From: Lenisia limosa
Taxonomy: Eukaryota > Breviatea
Length of the DNA stretch: 41,345 bases
Direction: 5' to 3'
Assembly (NCBI GenBank): GCA_001655205.1
Contig: LPNZ01007498.1
Span: 1 to 41,345, forward strand
Shown: piece after piece, positions 19,032-29,416 of the stretch
How positions within the stretch are numbered: position 1 is the first letter of the stretch
How the letters are laid out: every line of letters starts with the position of its first letter
Notes under the pieces: model-generated
What the model saw: only the letters and a program-made list of their open reading frames with translations
Database searches by the model: none
What the model was told of the DNA's origin: nothing
Made by a program: the position numbers and the translations under genes

Positions 19032-22000
19032 ATGGGGATTCTGAAGGCCTGGGCTTCAGCCCTTGACTCTGCTGTTTCCAATATTGCAGAGGTTTGCCTG
19101 AGTCTTCGTCTTTTTCGCCAACCTTGTACAGGGAGCAGTTTGTGTGATCAATGAGTCATATTCGCTGTCTGGACGGGCGTTTGAATCGGCGGCGAGTGTC
19201 ACTTTAGATGTGAGTAATATCATTCAATGCATATTTCGCAACTTGGAATCAATCGAAGATATTATTCCCTCGCACCTTTTTTACGCTTCACACAGATGGT
19301 GGATGAGATTGAAAGACAAACTCAAGTCAGTCACAGACGAAAAAGGGTTTGTAGTCTCATCTCTCTGTTGCTTTTACTTATGTGGTGTTGATTATTAATA
19401 TTATAGTCTCGCCTTGTGTCTGGGGCTTTGACTTCATCTTCTCGAATTGTTGACCCTGTTGTAACCAGTGTCAAAAAGTAGGATACTGAGATATTCAAGT
19501 GACTCAGCTGTTTATCCGTGTTGACATTGGTCATTCCATAATTGTCATATACGACTCCAGACACATCAGATGTTTTTCTTGGTCTTCCTGCCAAAATATC
19601 ACCACTCCAGTTATCTTGGCAAAGTTTCTACAAAAGAACAAGTTCGGCATGACCATGCAATGTTGGTGGTCGCCCTACTCTTCTCAGTTTATAGTATACA
19701 ATCATATAGTATTACTATCTGGTCCAAGCCGTGTACAGAATCACATTTATGCAGGAAAAATATTATTCTCTCGATCATTGCTATTCACATTTCAGACACC
19801 CTCATGAACTCGGTGCGACAGGTTTGGTGGAAGACTTCCATATGTCGTCGTTGATGATTATCCGGTCGGCGGCGCAGGTCTCTCGAAGAGCTATTAATCA
19901 CTGTGGGCTTGGGAAGGATGTTTTCCCTTTATTAGGAGCCTCGATGCCCTCACCATTCTAGCTGTCAGGATGTTGGACACTAAAGGCGTCAGAGGGGTAT
20001 TAGAGGTTGTGGATGAGGCTATCGCTGCCGCCCCAGATGGTGGGTAGAGTTAGCAATTAATTGCTATGACAGATATTCCAAGACTACATATCATATCATA
20101 TATTACTCCACCCCCTTCGTTTTTTAATCAAAGCCAGCACTTCATGCGGTGCAGTACGGATGGCACTCCCTGTTTGAAAAGAGCCCCCACCTTCAAATAG
20201 ACCAACGTAGCGTACAAGTAAGCTAATCGTATCAGGCACTTTCAACGACGGTTTTTGGTAGCATTTAGGATTATCTCAATTTAGGATATTATTGTTGGAG
20301 CTGGGTACCCTTGCGAAAGTCATGACATTTTGACAGAAGACGGGTATATTCTGTCTGTCTACAGAATACCAATCCCTTTTTCGGTGAGTTGGCCTGGTAA
20401 TTCTTTTTATTTTTTAGTCCAAAGAACCAAAAGGAACATCAATCGCCCTCTTTCAACACGGAATTATGGACAGGTTGGGTATCATCTATTTTCTTTAAAC
20501 TGTTTAAGTGTTATACGTTGAGCCATGTTCCCTTGCCGTATTTGATCTGTTTAGTGCGTTTGGTTGGGTTGGAGGAGAGGCTACACAGTCAATGGCATTT
20601 CGTGCACATAGTCTTGGACAAGATGTGTGGTTATCAGAATTCAGAGGATCTGGTGGGTAGCTCTTTTGAAACAATATTGGTAGCACCTGTATTTTGTCCA
20701 TCCATCTCTCTCTCCTTACTTCACGCTGAATGCTGTGTGCACAGAGTTGTTGGAGTATTATACCATTATCCAATATCTCTTATAAGCGTGATGGCCTCGG
20801 CCAGATACAATCTTTTTTTATTTCTCATCTCCATATAACTTCTAAAGGTCGACGTCGTCATGTCCGCAAAGACACAACCCACTCGAGCTACTGGCAGTTT
20901 AGCATCAATGAGGTGAGTGCTTGCTTCATATACATATATATGTACTTATTTCTTAGCATGCAATCTATGATCTACCTGCTGTTGTTCGATATATTCTCGA
21001 CACCAAAAGTCGTGAGTACTGTGCTGCTACAGGCTCGGATTGCCCTTCCAGGGTATGTTGTGCATGATAAAATTGGGCTTTAAAGCACACCCTTTTTCAT
21101 GACTTGTAGAATGTCTTTGAAGTCAACCTTGTTGCTCACAGTATGGGTGCAGCTGCCAGTTTGTTCCACGTTGTATATTCCAAAATTCGTCATAGGCCGC
21201 ACAATGTTGATCGATGTAAGTGCCAAATGGCAGTTCTCGCTCTGACTGTTTAGTGATTCTTCTGTCTCCCGCAGGATACCATGCGTACCACCCCAAAAGC
21301 TTCACCTTATTGATGCCAGTCGCAAAGTTACTTATAAGTGCGTGATTCATCCAAATCTTGATGTGAACCTAACCCCATTAGGTTTGACCGGACTATGTGG
21401 AATTCCTCAATTTCCAAAAGTACAGTGGGGTTCTTTATGTACAGGTGCAAAATGAGACATCACCAACAGGATTGATGTAAAAGGTGACATTGTAGATCCT
21501 GCGTTTGTTTGTTGCAAAAGTCGTGGAAGACGTTCGTCGAAACCCTAGTTTAATGGCCCTTCTTAGTCGGGTGTGGTCCTATTGGCTCGGGTTGGCTGGA
21601 TTTATTGTGTCATGGGTTAAAATCCGCCTAGTACTCTGATGACATTTACAGAGGGTCCCCTGGAACATCACCGTTATCTGAAATCCGCTCCATTGGCTAC
21701 CATTTAATGGCAGGTGAGTGATTGTTGTGTCTCAGTGAAGGAACTTCTTAAGACTCATAGCTTAGGTGTTTCCATGACAGTTATTCGCCACTTTATTCAG
21801 CTCCATCAGTCAGGGAAATTCCAATGCTTTGATTATGGAAAAAGTTTGCACCACCAGCCGCCCTAAAATTATATTCTTTCATTTTGTTGATATGTTATGT
21901 TCCTGTGATTGCCATTGGAGAATGCTTATTGACAACCTTTAGTGCGTAATGAGGAAGTTTATGGAACCAGTTCACCACCGGATCTCCACCAGTATTTTCA

Positions 22001-22652
22001 CACCATTGATATTCCAGTTCACTTCATTATGGGTCTTGAAGTGAGTAGAGGACGCCATTTATTGTCTATCATCACTTTCATCAGGACCGGGTTATTGCAC
22101 CTGAAAATGTGCTGCGTCATTACCACGGTCTTGCGACCTTCCGACCCGACCTTGCTCATCTCAAGACGTTCGCATTTTCCGGCCATGTGGACTTTATTCT
22201 CAATTTATCTGATGAAGTCATCTGCCATGTTGCTGAAATCCTCTCTTCAAAGGTTTGACTTGCTTTTTCTAAGCTCTATGGTTTGGTTGATTTTTACCCA
22301 TTTTCAGGCAAGACACCTGAGCCCTTCAGGACGAAACACTCCGCATACCATAACCAGGGTTGGTCCTTTGGCCACGTCCCGAAATTCTTGACCATCACAA
22401 TATTACCCTGAAGGGATAACTATTATTAATATATTAATAGCTATTATTATGTAATAGTTATTAATAGCACTATAAATAGCACTATGTGTAATTTTTCAGC
22501 AACCCACTTGGCCGCAAATGGACCCCATGGACTACGCGACGGAAGTGGGGAGAACTGCGTCAATAGCTGGTAAGTCTTCCCTCCTTTCCCTTGGGATATT
22601 TATGAATTAAGGAGTAGTTCCATGGACCAACCAAGCCCTTGCGCCTTTTTGA
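19032..22652 (+). CDS. AB-hydrolase lipase (lysosomal/gastric acid lipase family) with N-terminal extension
   Basis: Likely hydrolyses triacylglycerol or sterol esters. N-terminal exons: 19032-19091 (MGILKAWASALDSAV), 19132-19209, 19296-19346, 19407-19477, then uncertain exons between 19550 and 19860. From 19936 all exons are phase-checked: 19936-20039, 20138-20217, 20285-20383 (IVGAGYPCESHDILTEDGYI, the lipase-associated region), 20418-20473 (IALFQHGIMD), 20555-20652 (QDVWLSEFRGSG), 20848-20912 (SSYWQFSINE), 20957-21011 (AIYDLPAVVRYIL), 21033-21052, 21110-21215 (nucleophile elbow NLVAHSMGAA), 21254-21337 (ILLSPAGYH), 21382-21419, 21496-21572, 21652-21713, 21766-21843, 21943-22040, 22085-22252, 22308-22358, 22500-22569, 22618-22652. 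Triad: Ser in AHSMG, Asp in MGLEDRV, His in SGHVDF. The usual GHSxG Gly is Ala. No signal peptide is evident. The extension of about 200 residues is unlike classical acid lipases. Confidence 0.88.
20764..20838 (-). repeat. Dispersed repeat, copy R6
   Basis: On the + strand: CCAATATCTCTTATAAGCGT, GATGGCCTCGGCCAGATACA, TTTATTTCTCATCTCCATAT. This is the reverse complement of the consensus with a slightly shortened middle. It lies in lipase intron 20653-20847. A weaker relative (R5) lies near 19714-19745. Confidence 0.8.
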
Positions 22653-23016
22653 GTACTCAGCCGGTTTATTGATTATGTTGTATCATTGTTTTTCTTTTCA
22701 AAAACATATGGACTGTTATTCTTTAATGTAATATTTGTATTAAATCTTCTTGTGCTTGTTTCCCTCTAACAACCACAAGAAGATTTGCCAAACCAAGCAC
22801 GAACAAGAAATCCCTTAAACAGCATTGGCATAATATCAAAACAAGAAACAGAAACACTACAGTCTACTCTCCCCTTCTCAAAAATGAGTCCACAGTTCCT
22901 GCATTAGCTGTAGCTCGAAGTACGCGAGCCAGCGCACTAAATACTATCAGATATTGAAACTTGCCAATAAGTGATTAATTTGTGTCTGTGAAAACAGAAT
23001 TGAAATTATGCTAATA
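22653..23016. other. Tail-to-tail intergenic spacer with a hairpin
   Basis: Convergent ends of the lipase and the membrane-protein gene. Apart from the perfect hairpin at 22742-22786 it is A/T-rich, with no supported exon. Confidence 0.6.
22742..22786. terminator. Perfect 13-bp stem-loop 90 bases after the lipase stop
   Basis: The left arm AAATCTTCTTGTG (22742-22754) pairs exactly with CACAAGAAGATTT (22774-22786) across a 19-base loop. It sits in the 3' UTR or just beyond it, between two convergent genes. A role in 3'-end formation or transcript stability is inferred from location only. Confidence 0.45.
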
Positions 23017-26000
23017 TCATTTCAAAACTGCAGCCTTATTAAAAAAATTCAGCCTTGTTTTTGCTCTCAAGACCCACGTGTACTCAGCTGAACCCAGGGC
23101 TTTGTGGTCGCCGAAAACCTCCATGATGGCACCTTCGGGAAGGCGGATAAACTGACGGTACAGTTCCTTGGTACTGAGCGGGATAAGTAGTCAAACAAGC
23201 CATTATAATGTAATAACAAACGGTAGGAAAGTTCAAATTGATCGCTCACCCATCAATGCCAAGAGTGAATATGCTCAAATGCGTGGTGATCTCATGGTAA
23301 GTCTCATCTTCAGGGTCCGTACTGTCATAGTCCCAGACCGCTACTTTTCGACGAGCACCGCTCTCTCCTCTCCAACTGGAAAATGAAAACACTAACAAAT
23401 GGGCTGCAACAACTTCGTCACTAGACCCCCCCCCCATCCCCCTTACCGCTCAGCCTTCTCACAAATATACCGCAGCTCCGAAACAGAGACTTCCTACACA
23501 AATGAGAAGAGGTAAAAAGTTATCAAATGAGAGTCCAGTTTGATATCGATAATAATATAACATGCCCCATACTGTATCGTGGGGAATGAAGAATGCACTT
23601 TGTCCTCCATAGAGGCGGCGATAAACATCCAAAAGCCGGCCGTCAAGATGAATCTGACAGAATCAACGGCATTCAAGGTATAATGAAGGGTATCACATGT
23701 GTATCTCACCTTCAAGAAGTACTGGTAGAGAATGAACAATGAGAACATGATCAAAAAGAGGAAAATGAAGATTGTGAGGAAGACTCCTGGTGCTCCATTG
23801 CCCTCACGCTCATCAAATCTGTGGGCAAATAAATACCTGAATCTCCAGTTTTGTACATGTAAAATATCATAGTCTACCTGTTATAAAGCTTGAAGGCGTC
23901 ACCTTCCCAATTCCGTGCAACTGACAAGTTTAAACATAACGTATAGAATGAAAAAACGAAAATAAAAAAGCCTCAAGTAGCAACATTTATTTCGCCTCTC
24001 ACTTATGTCACCCGCAAGAATAAGAAGAGGATCACAAACAACAACCAAACTCCAGCCAAGAATAAACTTCGAGCCTGCCTCGAAAAAGGTGTGCATCATC
24101 ACTGGAAAGTAAAATCTGGAAACGGTTGCACTCATTGTAGAAAAAGAGACAACTGACCCTGAGACAACACTGCGATGAGAATGAGGCCGACAAGAATGAG
24201 GATATTGAAGAGGGTACCCGCTGCCGTCATTCCAACTTCGTATTCAATGGACTAAATACGTGACTAAGGGTCTTCTGACGAGCATGTACTCCACGTTACA
24301 CTCCCCAAACCAGAACATCAGCACCATACTCCAGAATGAAGTGGTAGTAGTCAAATGAGAACTCGCCAATCGGAACCTTAAACGTCACCAGGCAGGCACA
24401 TGAAGGCACCAACCTCAGTCATCCAAAGGAAAGCGTACATGCCCAGGTAATGTGTGACCATGCGAAGGAATACAATGAGCTACAACAAGTGAAGACTACA
24501 GCAATGCAAATACGAAGATTGGAATTCGAAGACTAACATGGCACCCCCACAAACCCCAAGCATGACAATAATGGCCCAGAACTCCAAAGTTCTCCATTGG
24601 CTGAGGCCGATTTCAGCTCTCAATTGCCGACGCAGAAATTCAACCTGAACTGTCAATCCTAAAACTGCAGCTATCCACTTTTTGTAAGCAGAAATAAAAA
24701 AAATTAAGCTTTTTAACCCACCATCATTTATAAAGAAAATTGATCATGGGGTTACGATTTATACGACATACCTTCAGTCTGGCTTGCTTGTGTGGGGAGA
24801 TTCTCAACTGATCCATGCCCAAAGAGAACGTATGAGACTCCAATCTTTGCGCTTCAGTCAGAGGTTTGGACCTGCGTGGGGAGGGGTAAATGGGGGGAAA
24901 CTGTTGGCCAATGCCCCATAAAGATATAAAGACATCCCCCAACTTGAGCGCTAGATTTTTCGTTTTTGGAACAGAGAGGTGTGTTTCAAAGATGCTGTCA
25001 CCAGCTGGCTCATACTCCCGGGTTGTGATGCCAAGCTAGGGAATAAGTAGTGTTTGATGAATAGCTATGGAATAAGTAGGGTTTGAAGGAGTGTAGGACT
25101 AAATATTACGCCCCATTGCCAATCTTACCCCATCGACATCCACCCCATCAAGATCGAGGATAGGAGCACTGCTCTCTTCTCTCAGCAAATGGGTTTCCTC
25201 AGTATCATCATCTGAAAAATATTATATTGGGATAGCTATATGTATATAATAGTGAAAAAAACAAGCAATTACAAATAGAGAACAATTAACATTACTCAAT
25301 CATTCAGTTCCCTGTATCAGCTTAATCACCTGCTAACCTGAATTTCCATCTCTCTCAGGGAAGCCCATCAGCTTTGAGCTGTACTGAAGCTCGATTTCAT
25401 GTTCTTTCTGTCCGGCTGTGTATCGAGGAAGCGCTTTGGCTTCGAAATAGAGGTTTCCTTTTTAATAAATAGGGGAAATGAACTTATAGGCAATTTCCAG
25501 ATGAAGTAATAGTTCGACCACTCTCCCCCTCCCCCCAACCAAGCCAATGATCAAGAGATCGAGAATAGATTCGTTCGAACTTAGCATGAGAATCCACTGT
25601 TACATCAACCTATGGGAATAAAGTGGAGTAAACAAGAATACTGAGCACTTGGACAAAGATTTATACGAAATTAAGCTGATACCCAACAGAATTATGATGG
25701 AAAGATAGTGAATATCGACCCCTACCCTACCTCCCCTCTGAGCATTGGTACTTTGAATTTGCCTGTTGCTGCCTGGAATTCTGCTGAGACTGCCGGGAAC
25801 GCTCCCCACGCAACCACTCGATCCAGAGGACTGGCTGCTCCCTTGAGGAGGAAAAGCTCGAATACGTAAACCTGAAGGGTCAAATCGTCCCTGGTCAAGC
25901 TACTTCGGTACCAAAAAAGCCTGCTGTGCATCTCATCATTCAAGAAATATTGATATTTTTCTTAGATACAATATTAAACTATGACACACAGTATATACAT

Positions 26001-28125
26001 AGTATATATGATATCATACACTTTGAGCCTGAAAAGAAACAACAATTTACCATTCCAGGGTTGAGATTCGGCTGGGGTGGAAGGACGGTGTAGAGGTTTT
26101 GGTTGAAGTTGACTTCTCGATCATAGAACCGGCCTTCATGTCGAGTGGCCAACGTGGCTCCCGCCCACTCCTGCAAAATTAATATTGTTGCATTGCAATG
26201 ATTGGCCTCCTCACCTGTCCTTTCAGCTTGGACCATCTCAAAGCCGTACCACCAAGTCGGTCATAGAGCGATACAAGTAGAACGTATCTATACAATATTG
26301 AAAAAAAAAAACATACACCAAAACAATATGGTGACGGCCAAACCTTCCTCGAGGAACCCGGTCTTTCAATGCACGTATAAGTGAAACCTGTAGAGTTATA
26401 AGGAGGTGATATTCAATATTTGATTCAGTCTCGCTAAACCATGCACCTTGATTTGGACAGGCTGTGGGCTGAGCGCCCAGTCAACCTGCCATCTACGCCC
26501 CTTGACAGCACCGGAAGTACCGTCAGCGGACACGAGATCACCATACAGGGCTTGGACCTCTCCTTGTCGGACCTTGAGCACCGACTTCAGCTGGTCTTCA
26601 GCTCTTCGGAAAGCCTAAATGCAATTATTCAAAGAAGAAAAAAAAAGATTTAATCAAACTTTGCCAAGTTTTTCTGATCTGATTTTGTCTTGTTCAATAC
26701 GGCTCTTTTCGCGCTCCTGTGCTCTACGGAGGAAATAAGAATTAGAAGGGAGAAACACCAAATTAAGGCTCAAAACCCTCCTACTGCTGATCCATCCTTT
26801 TGGCTTCTCCCATAAGTCGAAGACGGGCTGTTCTTTCCTGAACTACAAAACGGTGAACAATGACAAGAACTGCTGATTGGAAGTGCATGCCAACCTTCGA
26901 CATTTTCAAGATCCATTCTCAGTCGCTCTTGCCTCTGGACCTCTTCTTCAAGTCGCTGGCGCTCGAGGTTTTGTTCCTTAAGCGTCACCAATATTATCCA
27001 AAACACGCCTGTGACATGAACAAACCTGTTCATGGGCGTCCTGAATTGAGATTGCTCCGATCATCAAAACATCATCCTCAACATCCTGGTCAAAGGATTC
27101 CGAAACATGGCGTGACATTGCTGAAATATATGAGGTAAAGCGGGCAAGTGAAAATCAGGGATCTTTCAACACAAAGTTCTTCTCACGTTTCTCTACTTCT
27201 CTCCGTAGGTTTTGGATTTTGTTTCTAAACTTTTGCTCTCTCAAACGCCGTCTAAAAAGGCATAAAAAAACATGATCCAGACATTGAGCAAATTAATTAT
27301 GTCATTTACAATTACAAAATTTGCTCAATGATATTCTCCTAACTTGTATCCTCTGCACTACAAAAGTAAAAACTCACTCCTGGATAATGGCATTGACAGT
27401 GGCCTCATCATCGCTTTCTAAAACCATTGGAACAAACGACATGGATAATAATAATAGATTAGGGCATTGTGTCATTTTGAAATGATCTAATTAAGAACAC
27501 AATTCAAGCAATTATACGTCATATAAAAAAAAGTTAAAATAAGAAATAAAACAAGGGAGTGTCTGGCAGAAACCGTCCACACCCATCACAGTTTTTTTTT
27601 TTGCAAAACAAAAACAAAAAATCGGAAACAAGATGTCATATAAACTTCCAAAAGAAAGTAATGAGACCATTATAACCAGCAACAGGACATACCACTTTGG
27701 TCACCATCGTGCTGAGACCTATAGAGTGAATAGAAAGCGCAGAAAATATACGCGATGAAAGTTAGCTGACGTATATGAATGGTTGCTTCATAAATCACCT
27801 CCAATATCAAGATGTTACAAACCTTTCGCTTTCTTCAGGTTCATTGACAAGAGGCTGAGCATTTGATATCCTCCGGCCGGATTGGGGGCGTGAGGCTGAT
27901 ATTGGCCGTTTGGCTGATGTTGGGCGCGGAATCGGAGATGGCCCTGAGGAACGCCGTAAGATTAAGAGTGTAAATCTGGATCTAGCCTTTCCGAACCACA
28001 ATACAATATCTCTTGGGACAGTTTGAAGGCGACGTACCTGATCGAGGCCCATCAAGCGAAGGTTCAGCCCTGGTTGCTGAAGTGGGCCGACTTCGAGTGC
28101 CAGATCCTGGCCGGCTGGCTTCCAT
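23017..28125 (-). CDS. Large multi-pass membrane protein with coiled coil and beta-rich domain, family not recognised
   Basis: The start MEASRPGSGTRSRPTSATRA at 28125 is followed by Ser/Pro/Arg-rich sequence (SAKRPISASRPQSGRR, about 27830-27945). Next come acidic SDDEATVNAIIQ, then coiled coil (RRLREQKFRNKIQNLRREVE about 27240; EQNLERQRLEEEVQRQERLR about 26975; RTARLRLMGEAKRMDQ about 26810). A beta-rich region follows, from RRWQVDWALSPQPVQIK (26470) through GRFYDREVNFNQNLY (26110) and LLKGAASPLDRVVAWGAFP (25830) to ARLK (24770). Next are about five or six membrane segments: FWAIIVMLGVCGGAM (24560), LIVFLRMVTHYLGMYAFLW (24450), TLFNILILVGLILIAVL (24200), KFILGWSLVVVCDPLLIL (24050), FLTIFIFLFLIMFSLFILY (23740). 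The cytosolic tail ends at LNFFNKAAVLK (23017). About 1,100 residues in all. The topology resembles ciliary-membrane or polycystin-like proteins, but no signature confirms it. It is head-to-head with the CHY gene. Confidence 0.75.
25985..26025. repeat. AT palindrome tract
   Basis: Short TATATACATAGTATATATGA and ATATCATA units in an intron of the membrane-protein gene. Confidence 0.7.
27541..27598 (+). repeat. Dispersed repeat, copy R7 (diverged)
   Basis: AAGAAATAAAACAAGGGAGT, GTCTGGCAGAAACCGTCCAC, ACCCATCACAG, ending in a T run. It lies in an intron of the membrane-protein gene. Confidence 0.7.
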
Positions 28126-28657
28126 TTTCTGTTATAACTCGTTTGCTTCGTTAGTGAACCAAGGGGATGAGCAGGAGTCGAACTAATTCATTACATTACC
28201 GACAATTATTCTTCTACTAACGCAAGAATAATTTCAATATTTCAATATTTCTCAATACATAAATCGATAAATCTGATTTTTGAAATTTTAGTTTTTTTGG
28301 TGAGGCAGCGGTGATCATGATGATCCATCTGGTTGATTTGTAACAAATCCCCCCTCCCCCCCATTTGTCTATTCAATCCTAAGCCCCAGCCCGCTAGAAT
28401 CCCGGCCTACCAACCACCCACTTCAACTTCACCCCGCCCCTTCAACTGAACCAGTGAACCAGTAAAGGTTAAAGGGAAGGGATCCCCAGCTTGAGAGACC
28501 GGCCATAAATATAGACGCGTGCAATGGATGTGAATTCTGAGCCCTTTGTACCTCAAAAGAAGGAGACTTGTAGGCGTTAAATCTCTTTCTTGGATGCTAT
28601 AAGGATATATCTGTCTTCATATAGTAGCTATATCATATATACATGTATATATATATA

Positions 28658-28748
28658 NNNNNNNNNNNNNNNNNNNNNNNNNNNNNNNNNNNNNNNNNNN
28701 NNNNNNNNNNNNNNNNNNNNNNNNNNNNNNNNNNNNNNNNNNNNNNNN
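28658..28748. other. Assembly gap (91 N)
   Basis: Run of N directly after an AT palindrome tract (TATATCATATATACATGTAT). Confidence 0.99.
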
Positions 28749-28894
28749 TAACTTGTCGCAAAATAGGTGTTTTTTTTTCTCAAAAGTATCTGAATATTAT
28801 TCTGCGCAAAAAAACACCATTTGTAATACCATGTAAAATCAGTGCATCAAAACGATGAAAATTCTAGTAATTAGTTGGCCTGCCCCCCCCCCCC

Positions 28895-28988
28895 NNNNNN
28901 NNNNNNNNNNNNNNNNNNNNNNNNNNNNNNNNNNNNNNNNNNNNNNNNNNNNNNNNNNNNNNNNNNNNNNNNNNNNNNNNNNNNNNNN
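28895..28988. other. Assembly gap (94 N)
   Basis: Run of N directly after a twelve-base C homopolymer. Confidence 0.99.
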
Positions 28989-29416
28989 TAGGTTTCTTAT
29001 CTCTTTTTGAGGTGATTTCTCGACAACCGTCTTCACCATATTCATATTTATCTTTATCTTTACCACCTCCATAATATATGTACACCACCTTTACCATCTT
29101 TTCCATCATCATCAAGCTGTTTTATAGTTGAAGTTGGTGAATGAAAAAAAAAAAGAAAAATCAAAATGTATGCCAAAACATACTCGTTTTTATACATATT
29201 TTGCGAAAGGTTATTTTAAACATTACTAATGTAGCTCACTCTGGTAATCTGCACTTTCTTTACATATTAGTCCGCATAGTGAAGAATATTTTGTTATTAT
29301 TTGTGTCATACCAATACCAAAGTACAGATTACTGCTACACTGTTCATTATTTGCTATATGGGTCTTATTAATGGTTTAAATCGAATAAAATTCACATTTC
29401 TATTTCTCACTTGTAG

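Larger units (their letters stand above)
28126..29416. other. Divergent intergenic region with two N gaps
   Basis: It lies between the membrane-protein gene (-) and the CHY gene (+). It contains a C-rich segment (28350-28440), AT palindromes (28612-28657), the gap 28658-28748, a short unique stretch, a C homopolymer into the gap 28895-28988, and low-complexity A/T-rich sequence. The first exon(s) of the CHY gene must lie here or in a gap. I could not identify them. Confidence 0.55.

Noticed and set aside
21110-21337. Apparent in-frame TGA at a lipase splice junction (pseudogene or recoded stop)
   Set aside because: Using the acceptor TGTTTAG at 21253 instead of CCCGCAG removes the stop and produces the family block ILLSPAGYH, so the gene is intact there.
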